In this document: piece after piece, positions 11,601 through 26,300 of the stretch
Numbering within the stretch: the first letter of the stretch is position 1
Layout of the letters: the number at the start of each line of letters is the position of its first letter
Origin: Myoxocephalus aenaeus
Lineage: Eukaryota > Chordata > Actinopteri > Perciformes > Cottidae
DNA: 64,000 nt
Direction of reading: 5' to 3'
Assembly: GCA_038501785.1 (NCBI GenBank)
Contig: JBAMJR010000084.1
Location: 744,001-808,000, forward strand
Notes under the pieces: model-generated
The model's input: the letters and a program-made list of their open reading frames with translations, nothing else
Database searches by the model: none
Told to the model about the DNA's origin: nothing
Made by a program: the position numbers and the translations under genes

Positions 11601-14600
11601 ATACTTGAAGTATTGGTTGGTTGAATTTATTTCCATATGCCTCTCAATCACAAAACGTACTTACTCCTTAACCTCTTTGTCTCCGCCCTTTGTTCCAGCC
11701 TTTCTGTTTTATTGGTATCCCTTATCTATGACACAACGTACAAAACAACAACATCACAATGTAATTCATGGGCTTCGCTCTACAAACATAAATTTGTCAA
11801 ATACACACTAGAGTTTACTGACAGCTATATCAGTGAAACCTGAAATATAGCTATGTAGATAAGCACATCTCAGGCAATTCCCAAAGTGGGGAGTGGGTGT
11901 AATGAGAGCAATATGGTGATAAACAGGTGTGATAAGGCCTATGAAGCATACATCAATAAGGCATTGTTCGGCTTCTACAGCCCCGAGACATGAATTGGCA
12001 GACAACTTGACATCCACCAGTGTCTTTTAAGAGAATGATGGACAATATTACATCTCATGCCCCATTCACTCTAATGTTGCTATGAATCTCCAACAGGCCT
12101 TGAAAACATTCTGACCTGGCGTACACTAAAAAAGGTCAAATTGTAAATGTGTTCACTTAATGCAAATATTAGTTTGTATCATACAAATGGAAAGACTGTT
12201 AATCTCAGACAGACAGGTTAACCAATATTAAGAAGCTGGCTTTTAACTATTGATCTTGAAGTCAGTGGAGGGGATTCTGTGGATGAGTAAAGGTAAGCTA
12301 TCACACAACACATTTCCTGTTTATCACTGGAGCTTCTTGTACGGCGCAATACTACTTAACACTGCCGTATCTCATCTGCAGTATGATGCTGCATTGCTGA
12401 ATGCATTATGGGGTTCATAGCGTGGTGAAATGAAATGGATTTGGCAAATAAAAAGCAATGAATTCCATCCACCATTGTAACAACACGAACATGGCAGGCG
12501 ATGAACAAGTCTCCCGGAGCTGTATGACCTTCGGCTACACTAATATGGAGCCTGACATAACTCTGGATAACCACCCATCACCTGCTATTTACATTAGGCA
12601 TCACGTTCAAATACCAGGGATGCTGGTGCGCCCTTAATGTCTAACATTTCACAACGCCCTGTCATCTGCAAAAGAGGCCATTCTGTTTCTGTAGGGACTG
12701 TTTAGCCGGGTATGCGTATACAGTATGTCAAACAAACACCCCGTCCCCTAACGCTGCTCGGAGCATGACACCTTCGGGGCTTTTTCTTAAGCAAATGGCA
12801 TTGTCTGAGAGAAAAGATGAAACTGCTCTGTGAGATGTCTATCAGCAGGGACTGCCCCACCTTTTTCTGGGAGGAGTTCTGATGTGTCAGAAATCAAAAT
12901 CGACACCCTAAATGAGAGGGGGGAAATTGCTAATTTAATTCACCCGTCAATCCACATCGGTGTGATCCTGTCTCGCTGTCAGTGTGCATCAAGATTCCTC
13001 ACAACATTATTTGAATACTAGAAAAGAGGCATGCTGAGCGTATTCACATGCCTTCAGCCTTCAGCCAGCTGTAGATAGCGAAGAAAGATTTCCCTTTCTT
13101 TAAAAGGACGCCACAAAATATGTGATTGCCTCCGCATATTTTTCTGAATGGTAAAATAACTTATAATAAGTAAATACTTAGTTATACATCTTCATCGGCT
13201 TTCAAGTCACACCTCCACTTGCTCCCTCGCATGTCTTCCTGGCTCCTCAGATGTTGCTTCCTTGCCTTACCTACTTCCTTTTGGAAAACCTGGTGTCCCA
13301 TGAGAGTCCCCAAAACCATAGGTTTAGGCAGTGAGCTTTTACAAAATCAATACAACCCTTTGTATCCTACATAAATTATTTCATACTCTTCCCCTTTACG
13401 GTACTGTCACAATCATCCACATAATATAGTGAGAATGACAAGTGGCACATCCTTCCAACGCAAACGCGCCTCAGCTTTGCCGATGTAAAGTCAACTACGT
13501 TGTGAATAGCGAGATGCCTCCTCGCGGTCTTTGATGGAAGGCCATAAAATATTAATGTCACAACAGCGGTCCAGGGCGCACCTTTATTTGACGTGGGCTG
13601 TCAGCCTTCTAATAATCTTCCTGGGTTTTGTCTCATTTGCGTGTCCCTATCGAGGTGCCTGTAATCTCCTTCATTATTAATCTCACAGAGCAGAAATGTC
13701 ATGCCGGCAGCCTCGGTGCACACTCGGCATCATTTAATTCTTGTTTACCAGCCTTCCTCTTTCGCCCCAGTGAAGCCGCCGCCGCCGCCACAGCATGCTA
13801 TCCCTAAAGAATAGTCTTTTCATTCTGTCAGGAGACAGAGAATTTGCATTGAGATCTATAGTCTTCTCCCTGCCACCCGCCCCTCTTATCATTCTCCTAA
13901 TGGATCACAACAGCCATTGTGCCGCGCATCTGTTTGTGTGAGCGTGTGTGTGGCAACTGTTTGTGGAAAGACACCTTTAGAGCGCCTTGAGGACATTTTC
14001 TAAGCTGATTTTACCCTCTTGTTTCATGTCCTACTTCCTGCTCCCCTATCTCTTTTGCAGATTCCCAGACTCTCGCAGGCTGCTTTAATGTGACATCACA
14101 GGGTTGTGTACCTGGCCGGGACCCCCGGTTGGAGCTAATACAGAGGTGGCTCGGCTGGTTCCCTGTGGTTTTTGTGTTATTTATCTGGGTATTACGGATT
14201 GAGGCTGAGAACAACTGGAGCAGAAGGTGATTGATAGAGATATGAGGTTTAAACAAGGAATGATACCGTGCTCTATTTCCACATATCTGTATTTGGATGT
14301 TAATGTAAACAAGGTTTCTCAGGTGTCAATCACGTCTATTGCCGGCCTTATTTAAAGCTGGACTAATCAATAATAAAGTCCCAGCTAAACGGAAGTTAGC
14401 TTCTTTAGTTTCTGATCGGTGGCGTCTTTCTTAGTGAAACGGAATATTTGAGCAGTCACAAGAGCCTCGTTCTCGGGCTCATTGACACGAAAAAATTACT
14501 CTGGATTCGGATATTATTACAACTTTAGGGACCTTATTTAATCATGTGTTCGTACACATTAACACTATTTACCTAATAATAAATGATTCACTTACAGACG

Positions 14601-17600
14601 TCTCTTTCCTAATGTGAGTGGTGTTCTGATGAGTCTATGGTAGAAAAATCTTTTTGGGCCCCATCTGGACCAGCAGACAAACTCAGCGCCCAGCTAGTGA
14701 ACACAGTAAAGCATTTGCTACCGAGCCAAACACTTTCCTCAGGAGATCATTGAGATCATACCATAGAAGAAGAGTGAATAGTGGACTTAGATTTTATTAG
14801 GAGGCCAGTAACACACAGGAAGGCTACATCCAGTGTGTGTTTTGTAAATAGGTAATTTTTTACTAACATATTACTTTAAAAAGGGACAATATGTGAATGT
14901 TAATTACAGCACGTCCGACAAAGAATATTGCCATAAAACAGTAAATGCACTGTGATAATGCACCCTTTCAGTAACTCAATTTTCTACTTCAAATATCTGA
15001 TACCACTGTGTAACCCTGCAAACTGCAATGTATGTAGCTCATCATGTCTTTTTCCAATTACACGCCAGCTGTGCCTGTATGTTTGGCCTAAATCGGCCTT
15101 TAGATGAAAGTATGACAACATAGCTGTCAGAGGTGTGAACCGGGATTTACGATTAAGACAGCAAGCCTGTCTAAAGGTCCTGGAGGGGCGGAAGTCTGAG
15201 GTTGCGCTTGGCGCTGAGAGTACATGTGTGTACCACAGAGACCTTGGCAGTTCAGTGGGCCTGTATATTAGCACTCACCAGCTGTTCTTTCTTATACGCC
15301 AACTCCTCTTTGTTTGCTGACAGGCTCATTGGCAGCTGCATGTGGGATGGGAAAAGGCACCTGTCAGAATTATACATGGGGCCTCAGAAGCTCCACAAAC
15401 AACCTAACAACAGATGGAGAATGCTGAAAACGTGGCCTGTGTGTTTCGAATCTCTTATTTTGAAATGGATTGTGCACACACAGCATTGGCACATGCCACA
15501 TGGATCTGGGAAATTAGGCTCAATGAGGTTGAACTTTAGAGTCAAGCATCTGTTACTTAGTACTGATTCTACTGTAAGCCATTACTGATACTCAAGAACT
15601 TCCCACGTTGCTGGAGCTCAAATGTGGGACGCCACTCTTCTCTCTGTTCCTGAAAAGCACCTAAAACATTATGTTATGAGCACCAAAAGTGACAAAAATA
15701 TGTTTTCCCAACATGAAATAAAATAGCACGGATGGTTCAAAGGACAGTAAAGTAGAACATTAGTTTAATTTCCTGTATTATGTCAATAAGAATATTTGAT
15801 GCTGGTATCTTTAAGCTCACATTTTTCCATATTTAACCATGCAAGTTATGAACACATCAGGTGACCATCAACTGCAGTCATGTATGACTTGTTTCATTTG
15901 GAAATATGAAATTATTCTTGTGTCTACACTGCTACATGCTGTTGCTTACTGGTGTACATCCACAAACTGTTTATGCTGCTTAGTCCCATATACAGCTGTT
16001 TGTTTCTCTCACAGCCTCCAGCCTCCAGCTCCCCCTGTCTGGTTTCTTATTAACCATGATAGCATCTCCTCTGCATGTATATTCCATATCTCAATGATAT
16101 GTGTGCTGCAGTGCTCTGTCTGAGAATCTCTGGGGAATTCAGTCGTCTTCACTCCCAGTCTTCACTGATTCTCTGAATGCTGCTGGGCTTGATATTGGGA
16201 GCAATGCAAAGAGCAGAACCTGCACCACCAAATGTATTGACATTCATACTTTATTTATTTGAATTCATTTTGACAGGGCTGTTCTTGACTGGCAGTTTCT
16301 TTTAATTTAGTTTAGCATTTTAAATCCAGTTAAATGCAGGATGAGGATCAGATTTTAAATTTGAAGCAACCAAAACGGGTAATTTGTGCACTTAGCTTTA
16401 TAATTTGTTGAAACAAATTATTAACACATGCCATCAATTTAATAAATTATTTTTGAAGCATGGTCCTTGATTAAACAGCATATTTCAAAAATGATTTCAA
16501 CCACGAGTTGATTTTTCCTCATTGCATTAATTAATTATGTTTATAATTAGCCTACTATTTTGTGGAATAAATGCATGATTAAATGAGCCTTTTTAAGAGG
16601 TATATTGGATCAGTATTTGTTAATCAAGCAGGTAAAAAGCTCAGGGGAGGAGTTATTAAGACATTGCCTGCTGACAGGGCTTGTGATGCTAAATGCAACT
16701 GTTAGTACAAAACAGTACTAAGGATAATCAGCACTCCCATCAACATGCAGATTTGAGTGATGTTACAGACTTAGAAGCTCTCTAACACTCAGAGAGATTG
16801 TGTTTACGCTCTAATTTTCATATGAAATACATGCAACTTGCAAGTTGTATGAGTGTATCCATACACACAATAATAGGGTGTGCAAATTGATGCTTAGTTT
16901 CCTAAATGGTTCATAAACCGGTCATAATGAGAAATATCAGCGGAGCATCAATGTAATTAACTTGTGATTTGTAACCTGTAATTGGAATTATAGTAAATGC
17001 TTTCTATTCTTACTGTTTACATCATCAATATCTGAACTGGGCCCATTGGCCACATCCGGTTCCAAGTGGCCCGGCACACATGAATCCCATACAGGACCAA
17101 ATATATAAGCCACAGAGAGTTTCACGTTCCCAGTACCAATCTTGCAGGAAGTATGGATCTGATAACGACGCCGCCAATCATATACAAATCAACATGTTCT
17201 CATGTGACGCAGTTCTGACCACTTAGCAGCCAAATCTGGCTATTAACAGTCACAAGTAGTGTTCTACTATGTGTGTGGCATTAGCTTTTAATATTGCATT
17301 TCTTTTTTTAAACAAACACAGCAGTGTTGTAGCTACAGAGAACACGTGCCCATTTATCCAGTTACTATCTTCTATTACTGAATACATTTTCAGATATTGC
17401 AAATAATCTGCTTTTATGTATATTTAACACACAACTATGTTGCGCTTCATGTGCACCACATAGCTCAATAAGAGCACATATACACAATTTGGACTTATTT
17501 AGTTTTTTTACAAATAAATATGCCTTGCATGGAGCGGTGATAATGAACTTCTCATAGATACTTACTCCTCATGTTGTTATTCAATCTCTGTGAGAATGAT

Positions 17601-20600
17601 ACGCAGAAACTACTCTGTGGGAAGAGCATATTACAACACCATTATCCCATTAGAAGCCTCTGAACTGGGTTTGTTGACTGGATGAAAGAGAAATATTAAA
17701 GGCGCTCATGAATAGGTCTGACACTTTTAACTGACTGCAAGACAGCCGAACGATACCCCTTACAACAAGGAATAAGCGAGGGAATGAAAATACGCTGCAA
17801 ATAATGAATGTACTGAAATTGTCTGGAATAATGAGCCTTTTGATGAGGGTATGCACTATCATTTGTTGTCAGCCGTGGCTCTCAGACAGAGGCCCTATTC
17901 AAAGATATCATCATTTCATTCAACCTGTCTATTCATATTCAGAAAACCCAGGAGGCGAAAAGAGCAGGGAACACGTGTCTGAAGTAGAATATGGAACAGC
18001 ATTGTCTGTAAGAAGCAAATCTTTTCCAAATACATTCTCTGTCAAATTACTCCGATAGCAGGATGTAATGAGACAGATAGGCAGTGCAATAAAGCTCACA
18101 CAATAACCAAGTCACATCTGACATCTAGGTAGGTATGCTTAAGTAAATATGGTAATATGAAGGATTTGATCATCTCAAACCCGCACAACAACAAACTCTC
18201 TCTGCTTTGATATCTGTGTGCATCGGAAGAGCCACGATGCATCAGATAAAATGTGCAAAGCGTTGGCCTATGGTGGTAATCCTTTGAAAGGTATAGCGCT
18301 GATGATTCCACTGTGGGCCTCGCAGATGGGTCTGCTCCTGTCCGTGCCCGTGAAGCCTACAGAAATACGAGCCAGATAATGAAAATGAATGGCCAGGTCT
18401 ATGCGACTTGATTGCCAGAGCTGCTTTCATCAATACATCTAATAAAAGAGTCACACCTCCTAGTGGGACAGAGTGGACCCGTGATCTAGAAGCAATGAAA
18501 GAGTTTTTTATCTTATCTGCAGCACAAGTCTAGTCCTGTTTTCAGACACGGCGAAGTAGTCGTGCAGGACTGGAGTAAAGCAGCTCAACATGGATTACAG
18601 CGTGGATTGATTTATACAATTTGACAACATCCCAATCTGAACATTTCATACCACATACCACATTTAATCTCTCCACTGCAGTAAAAAGATAGCAACAATT
18701 TGTTTGTTTTAATTCATATCCAGTGGCAGGCCATAATACATATTCATTGGGTTAATTTAATTTAAGTTGCGTGGTAAAATATTTAAATCAAGCGCTTCAG
18801 GCATTGGATCAGCTGAACCTTTACTTGGGTGTTTACAGCTGGAGAGTCTGCCAGCAGAGGATCCAGCTTCCTTTGGCCTTCGACAGAGATCTTACTTCGC
18901 TGAAACCTAAAGGTTGGATTAGCGCTTTCCATGGAAAGCTCATTCACATACTTTTTGTTCCCCGAAAGCACAATCTAAATGCAAATTGCTAGCTGATTTT
19001 GTTGTACCTCTCTCCTTGGGCATTAAGAGGTGAACTGAATAGGTTCAAGGTGGTTTTATTGCACAGAGGAGTAATTGGAGTCTTATACCTGTTGTTCTGA
19101 CATGTCAGCCAAGTCAGGAGGAAGCACCCAAAGGATCATGGACCGCTTCTTATGTGGTCTAAGAGATAATTGGTGCGATCTAGCGATACTAGGAGAGCAC
19201 AGCTGCTGTGATGCAATTATTAGTAAGTAATAAGTGTTTTTGGGCAGAATAGATTCAGACTTTTTATATCGTAACAAAAAGTCATTAAATGCCCACACTA
19301 TTGACAGCCTTGTAACTGTATGCCATGTGGTGGACATTGTTATATTTTGGATTTTTCGAAATATACCATCAGGACATATAATTGTAGTGTGCCTGGCCTC
19401 AAATGGACCACTTGCTCCACCCATAAGGATGTTCAGGCCCTCATTACGTTAAATACCGACACAAATGTCAAACTGTCTGCAAACAAAAACTGGATTTTAT
19501 TACTGACCAAATCGTGATTCTCTCACCAGATATAATAATAGGGAATAGTGGTGATTGAGAGGTACACTTCTCATCATTATTCCTGCATTCAGTGAAAGTA
19601 TGTAAGTGAGTCAGTCTCATCATAGTGGAATCAGAAGTTAAGTTGTAGTCTAAGAACATGGAATAGTATATAATTAATGATCAATTTTCTCAATTAAACT
19701 TTGTAATGAATTAATCATCCAAAAAGGAGACTTGCAGTTTGAGAGGCCCTACACTCAGTTTCCAGTTATTAGATACGCCTAGCTAAACTAAGGCAGTCTA
19801 ATACAGCAGTCCTGTTGATTAAAATGTATGGGCAATTTGGAAGATGCAGTTTGTGGTGCTGTTGAACTGTTAAGCCGGGAGGTGTTTCTGTTATTCAGCC
19901 ACCACTCACTGATATAAATGGAGAGGAAAACTTAGCAGAAACACCACAGAATGCACACAATAACTCAATCCAATTCACAAACAACATCCAGCAAAAACAC
20001 AGTTGGAACAGCAGCTCCCTGAAACAGTTTAAGCAAAAACTGAACGTTATAGCCTTCATGAAGGTATAAGATTTATTGCTCAACTGTTGTATTAGACTGC
20101 ATTAGTCTTAACTAGGTGTACATCGTTAACTGGCAAAAAGTGCAAATCAGAAACAACTGAAATCAGTCATTTCTGAGACCTTACTTCAAACCAGCAAAAA
20201 ATCCAGAATCAGCGACTCGTTTTTGGTGACCAGAGGACAGAAACAGACGACTTACTACAGAGATGAATTGCTCTGTGTGAAGAGGTTTGATTGGGACTTT
20301 GAGCCTCCATGCTCATTGTTCAAAGGATTTAGTGTCAAAGAGAAAACACCTAAAACCTGTTTGTGATTATTGGATATTCATGTGTTTTCCCCATCTGTCT
20401 GTCCATTATCCACAGCTTACTTGAATCTTCTGGTAAATAGCTCTATAAAATGGGTTACCTGTCTCATCTGAGCATGATTGTTGTTGGTTAAGGTATTTTT
20501 CATGACTCGTTCAAGTTAATTACATTTCTAATCAATAAGAGGCTTTTTTGTGACCTCTATGTTGTTGTAAATTCCATTTAAGTTAAACTCGAGGGAATAT

Positions 20601-21307
20601 AAACGTATTTAAGGAAGAGTAATTATTACAATTCTCCTTATTGAGAACATTGATTTCCTCTCATGCTCTAATTAATCCACAACATAAGCAGAAAGCTAAA
20701 TATTCATTACTAATTGTAGTCTATGAAACATGTACCAACCAGCCTCTGTGTCATTAAAATTTAAATATTTGTCATTTAAATGATGTTAACTTTCTATTGG
20801 GGGAGGATATGGTAACGAGTACGGCCACATCATAAAACGTACAGCGGTGGTTATTTTTTTTTTTTTATTGTTTGAGTGCTTACAGGAAAGACACTCATCA
20901 CGATTTTCCGAAATGGGCAGACAAGCGGCCAACTGGCCAATCAGAAGACGGCTAATGAACAGCAGGTGTTTGCAATCGACTCATCAAGAAACTGGAAGGA
21001 GCGACAGAGAAGTGGAGTAAAACAATGTCTGACTGATTATACAAACAGTGGGCCTCCAGTACAATCAGGCTCAGTGGCCACTTCATTGTGTTGGATTACA
21101 GCCCACAATAATATGTCTACTTTTATAACGCCGATAATGTTCAGAGTTGTTGTGTGTGTGTTGTGTGTTTTTTTTACACTTCTACAGAGCTGTTAATTAA
21201 ATGATATATCTGCATTGATATCATATTTAGTGCTGGTGTTGTACTAGATTGCATTAAATATAAATATAAACACCACCACTATGAACTCAATGATAATCAA
21301 AAATAAA

Positions 21308-21314
<7 letters not shown>
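8644..21314. other. large intergenic stretch, no gene seen
   Basis: Reading frames here are chance ORFs under 130 residues. A GC-rich patch at about 9340-9560 (TGACGTCCCGAGAGCC..., GGTGGGCCCACAC...) looks like a fragment of a teleost interspersed repeat of unknown class. A segment at about 17038-17105 (GGCCCATTGGCCACATCC..., CATACAGGACC) also resembles a common fish repeat. Blocks near 13600-13960 and 20510-20800 look like conserved regulatory sequence. A short CCGCCGCCGCCGCC run lies near 13777-13790. Confidence 0.5.

Positions 21315-21386
<72 letters not shown>
21315..21386. repeat. (TA)36 microsatellite
   Basis: A 72-bp uninterrupted TA tract in AT-rich intergenic DNA. Confidence 0.97.
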
Positions 21387-21390
<4 letters not shown>

Positions 21391-23159
21391 TTATGGGGAA
21401 ATCAGTCTGATTCTGAAATGTATTAAGTTAATAAAATACTTCTGTTAATTATTCTTTTGCTTATAACATTTTATACCTGCTGGTAAATGTTTAACTATTG
21501 CAAGTGTGGTCATTAAGCCAGCACATTAGAAGCAAAATGAATATTTCAGAAGTCAATTTTGAATCCGATTCAAATCCGGTGATGATTACAACTATTATTC
21601 ATTCAGGGTCTTTCTTTGTGCTCTCGCAGGAATTTAGTGTAGGATTTCCAGTGGCTCAGTTTGCTGCAGCGTTCATTGCCGTGGGTATTTAGAGTCACGT
21701 TAAAGGTTGAAGAGAAGACTGCAGTAGTATTATACTCTATTATAGCTCCTCTGCACCATGTCTCTTCTTTCAGGAGAGCCATTTGCTTGCGGCTTCATTG
21801 TTTTATGCACATTCTCCTCAGATTTTCCACACAGCCGTTAAATGGTTCTGTCTTTAATATGTCCATTTTGTCTCCTGTCGAGATTTTTTCAAATTCATTC
21901 ACCATGCTTCTATCCCCATTGGAGCATGACTGAGAGAGAGCAACAGTCAGCGTACAAAAGAAGGACAAAAGGTTCTCTGGCTTGAAGGCATTTGTACAGA
22001 GATAACTATATCTCGACTTTGAATTTGAAGCGTTTGCGGCACACATGTACCAGAGAAAAGGCATTTTACAGAGCAAATCAGAAGTTTACTGCTTAACTTT
22101 GCTTACTACAAGGCAGGATTTCTATTGATTAATAGTGGGTTAAATAGATGAGAAGAAATTACTTTATTGCAGCAAAGGGTCTGTTGTTGAAACCTTGGAC
22201 ATTTCAGTTGAGGATGAAGAACTCCACAGAAATTACAGCACATTAATAAATAGGGAGATACGAACAATTTCCAGTTATAAAAGTTGTATCCACACAAAAA
22301 TGTCTCTTTTACTGGTATTGCAACTAATAATCAGAATAATCACCTTGATGTGTGGGCCACCTGTCCGAAGAGTTTCCCCTACCTTCCACTCTCATATGGT
22401 ATATTAGTATTTATTGCCACAAACCTCATGAAAATAGCAAAGCCAACAGTGAATTTCAACTATAAACAAGTATTGGCTGTGTACCCAAAACCTGATGAAG
22501 TGTATTCCACATTTCACATCTGATGTAACGTATTGCCACTCCGTTGCATTGGACACCATGAACATTCATTACCAGGACCATGGGAGTTGTAGTTTATTTT
22601 GAGTCAATCCCACAGACACCTACCTGCTGCTGGAGATACTCACTAGAGTACCAAATGGAATGGATCTCCAGATGAAAATAGTTACTGACTCCTGTTTGAT
22701 GGACGTATGCTAAAACCAACAATGCTTCGCTATTTCAAGAAAGCATTTAACCCTTTTAAAGTATTTAGTTCGCCTCTTTAGTAGGAAAAATGTGGGCTGA
22801 GGCCTGAGGGCCACAGGCAGGCAGGAGAAGTTGAAAAGTATTGAGATATGAATTATAACATTGATGTTTTTGGAATTTTTAAGGATTTTTTTTTACGGTA
22901 AGAAATATGTAGAATATCACCAACCTTTTACCAATACCTTGACATTTGCCTTTTTGTCATAGCTCTAAATAAGTGATGGTATGATAGCAGCCTTTCCAGT
23001 AAACTTTTGGGAAGTGTGTAACACCATCACATCAAATATTATATTCACATTTGTGTTATTTGGTCAGTCAATGGCATTTTCTCCCATACTAGTGAGATGA
23101 AACAGCTATTCGATACTGTCGTATTGCTTTATTGCAATAACACATTACTATATTACTGC
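21387..23159. other. intergenic DNA, no gene seen
   Basis: Only short chance frames are present. GGGAGTTGTAGTTTATTTTG near 22583 resembles wording common in fish transposon ends but has no partner. Confidence 0.45.
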
Positions 23160-23390
23160 TTTAGTCACGTTATAATGAATAAAAAAATGAATAAATATAT
23201 ACTTTATTAATCCACGAGGGGAAATTTGGTGTCGGGGTAGCAGCAACTTACAACAAAAATAAATATATAAAAACAGCAGGATGAAAGATAAAAGATATAT
23301 ACAATAATAAAAATAAAAGTAATAAAAATAAAAATAATAAAATAAAAATAGCTGGGATGAGAGATATGTGTTTTCTTTTGTGCAAAATAT
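23160..23390 (-). mobile_element. LINE 3' tail fragment (minus orientation)
   Basis: On the minus strand this reads CATCCTGCTGTTTTTATATA, then TTGTTGTAAGTTGCTGCTAC, CCCGACACCAAATTTCCCCT and GATTAATAAAGTATATATTT. It ends in an (ATTC)n-like simple repeat. The same block occurs on the plus strand at 38937-39166. The arrangement is that of a 5'-truncated non-LTR retrotransposon tail. No reverse transcriptase remains. Confidence 0.75.
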
Positions 23391-26300
23391 ATATATACAC
23401 ATGTGATTAATCACATTTTTAAATATGCATGTAAATGTGGCCAACACTTTACACATCTGGGAAACACCCGACCCTTCCTGCATCCTCCAGCTGACGACTA
23501 GCCACAATAATGCACTGGAAAAGATCTGCTGAGGTGCCCATGATTCTGTCGTTTCACAATAATAGAGGAGGTGTCTTGTTGTCACAGACTGAACGAAACG
23601 AGTGGCCAGAAGCAAAACAGAGAGAGAGAGATAGTGTTTGCTATTTGTATTCACTGTATAATGGAGGAGTATGTGGGGGAAAACAGGAGATGTGCCTTCC
23701 GATGGGAGGATTTCTCCTGGGACAGCAACACCTGAATAATATTGACACACACTGACAATTGAGAGGAGAGGAGTGGTTTCTGTAAACCAGCCCTGTTACA
23801 ACAGAGCCAAAAACAACAGTATTTTAAGTAGAAGGGATTATAGCTTTTAGTCATTGTGGCAAGATGGGTAAATTCCCAGAAGGCAACATGGGTAGAATAG
23901 AGGTCTTACAATTTGTGGATCCTCTGTTCCTCCACAACATAATTGCACAAAGTGAGTGGACAGAGGGGCCCAGCTGGAGGTGTATAGTCAAGAGAATGCA
24001 ATTCCATGCTAAGAGTTTCACATTGTCAGGTAATTCTAACCTTAAATCCATATTAATCTCTATTTGCTTATGACGTTATCTCCTCTCTTTATGCAAGATT
24101 GTGTGCTCAAGCTAGTCATTTGTAAGTTTCATGAATGAATAATGCAACGAAAGATAGACATATATGTCACACAAGGTTTAAAATAATAATAATAAAGCCT
24201 CCACTGTTGATTATCATCCAACTCTGCCTATCGCTGGCTTCACCTCAGCTGTGTCTCCTCTGCATTTCACACCTTTAGTCCGGCTGATGGAGAGAACAAT
24301 CATATAAATGATTGCTTTTAACGTGTGGAGTAGCATCACAGCCTTCACTTGGAGTCAGGGAAGAAGACCAATATTAATCACCAGCGCTGTGGAAGATTAA
24401 ATGGGACAGTGCTCTTTGTGGAAAAGCCATATAAAAGCCAGACTGTATAATTATGATTAGAATAAGGTATCTCCTCGAAATGTTAATTGAATTAGGAATA
24501 TGGACCGGGTCTTGAATCGCTCGAGATGAATGTGTGATGATTTAGACCTCTATCTATGACTCATAGCAAGTGCTGATTTTAATTTGATCAAAACCATGCA
24601 GATGTTAAGTAGATCGTTTTTTTAAATTTTTCATTATTTCCTTTCTCGTTGCATTCACGCGTTTTCTAATGAAATTAAAGGGAAGTGCAGTGGAATGAAA
24701 GTGGTAGCATGAAGCTAAATGATGCTTTCATGACTTTCTGCTCCGGTGCTCCAACGTTGCTGTTCATTAGGAAGCAGAGCAGGAAAGCCTGCAGCGTGAA
24801 GCATTTGAGGAAAACGCTGCTATATTGTAGGTAATACATAATCAGAGAGAGTGCCGCCATGTCATAACGCATGACAAGCCCGCCCAGGCTGACACCTGGA
24901 AGATGATCTGCATATCTTTAATCTGTATTCCAATGCATTTGCCTTTCATTTATGAAGGACCAGTCAGGTTTCCTCTTCTAATTAGAGAATGAGAACTATT
25001 TTTCACCTGCATGCTTGATCATGTCCATCAAGGATTTTTTTTGCAGGTTCTCAAACTATATTTACAAGCCAGGGGGATCAGTTGATTACTCCTCATCTCA
25101 GTGCAAACAGCAGCTCATGCTTGTAATGTATAGCTACATGTCTGTGCTTCCTCTAATCAGCTTTACACAAACGAACCACCAACACTAAAAACCTTGCTAA
25201 ATATCAGAAAAAGCTGTTTGCAGCATAATTCCCCTATTTCCCTCATAGCAGTTTTTCAGAAATTGATAAAGGATGACTATTTTCTTAATGACAACACAAT
25301 GTTCGGAACGGAATAGGCATCGGAAATCAGATCCCAAACTAGTCGCAGTAAGGTCATCAAAAGCATGGTGTAAATGTGTAAATTGGATTTGGAGTTGATT
25401 CCCGATGCAAATACTCTGCAAAGTCTGAACGTGTTGTACCCGTTGACATCTTCTGATGCTCTCGGGCTCTCCAGAGGTCAACAGACACTAAATACTTCCT
25501 CCAAGAGCAGAAGGCTATACAACCACAGTCCCATCGGTTGGCCACTGAGCAGCTGCAGGGCTGTACTATGAAGCACCTCAACGCTGGTAATGAGGGTGGG
25601 AAGGTGTTGTTCTTTCTTTGTGCCCATCCAGATTCATCCTGAATTTTTTATTTTCTATTGGTATAGTTGTTTGCTAGGATGCAGGCATGGTGTGATAACC
25701 ACATACCCACACTCAACCTTGGGAACTTTTAGATTGTGTGCCGAGTGAACGAGGCTGCTTTTTGCTTCTGTGGCTCTTTGGCCGTTTAGTGTGACATCAA
25801 TTAGCCTATGTGTGTGTTATTCTAACAGAACACGAGTTAAACACCTTAATATCCAGTAGATTCTCAGCCAAAAATAATCGCACACAAGATTACTACATTA
25901 TTTAAGAAGCCCACTGGATTAAAGCTAATGCCACACAGTGGACCTTGGTGATCTGCAAACAGGCTTAGAACTTAATCCTCTTATTAAATGGTCATTCACG
26001 TGTGATTAAAAGTTGCGACCCTTTTGCAAAATAAATCCAATCTTTATTTAAAATGTCAAATATTGCCTACATTCTGCATAGATTTGTTCATGGACTGTGT
26101 ATTGCTTCGTCGCTTATGTCTAAAATGAGGCCAAGCCAAATAATGGATAATGGATCTTAAATTGTTGCTTTTGTGTCAAATAGTGACCCATTGATATCTT
26201 TGGTTTGAGGTCAAACAATCTCCCAGCTGCTATTATAATTTCACGTAACACTTTGAGACTTTTCATGTATTTCACATCGTGCACATAGACTAGAGTAAAG

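Noticed and set aside
23148..23750. 200-residue open frame on the minus strand
   Set aside because: It runs across the LINE tail with low-complexity FYYFYFYYF-like sequence, has no domain, and its frame is explained by A/T-rich repeat DNA.
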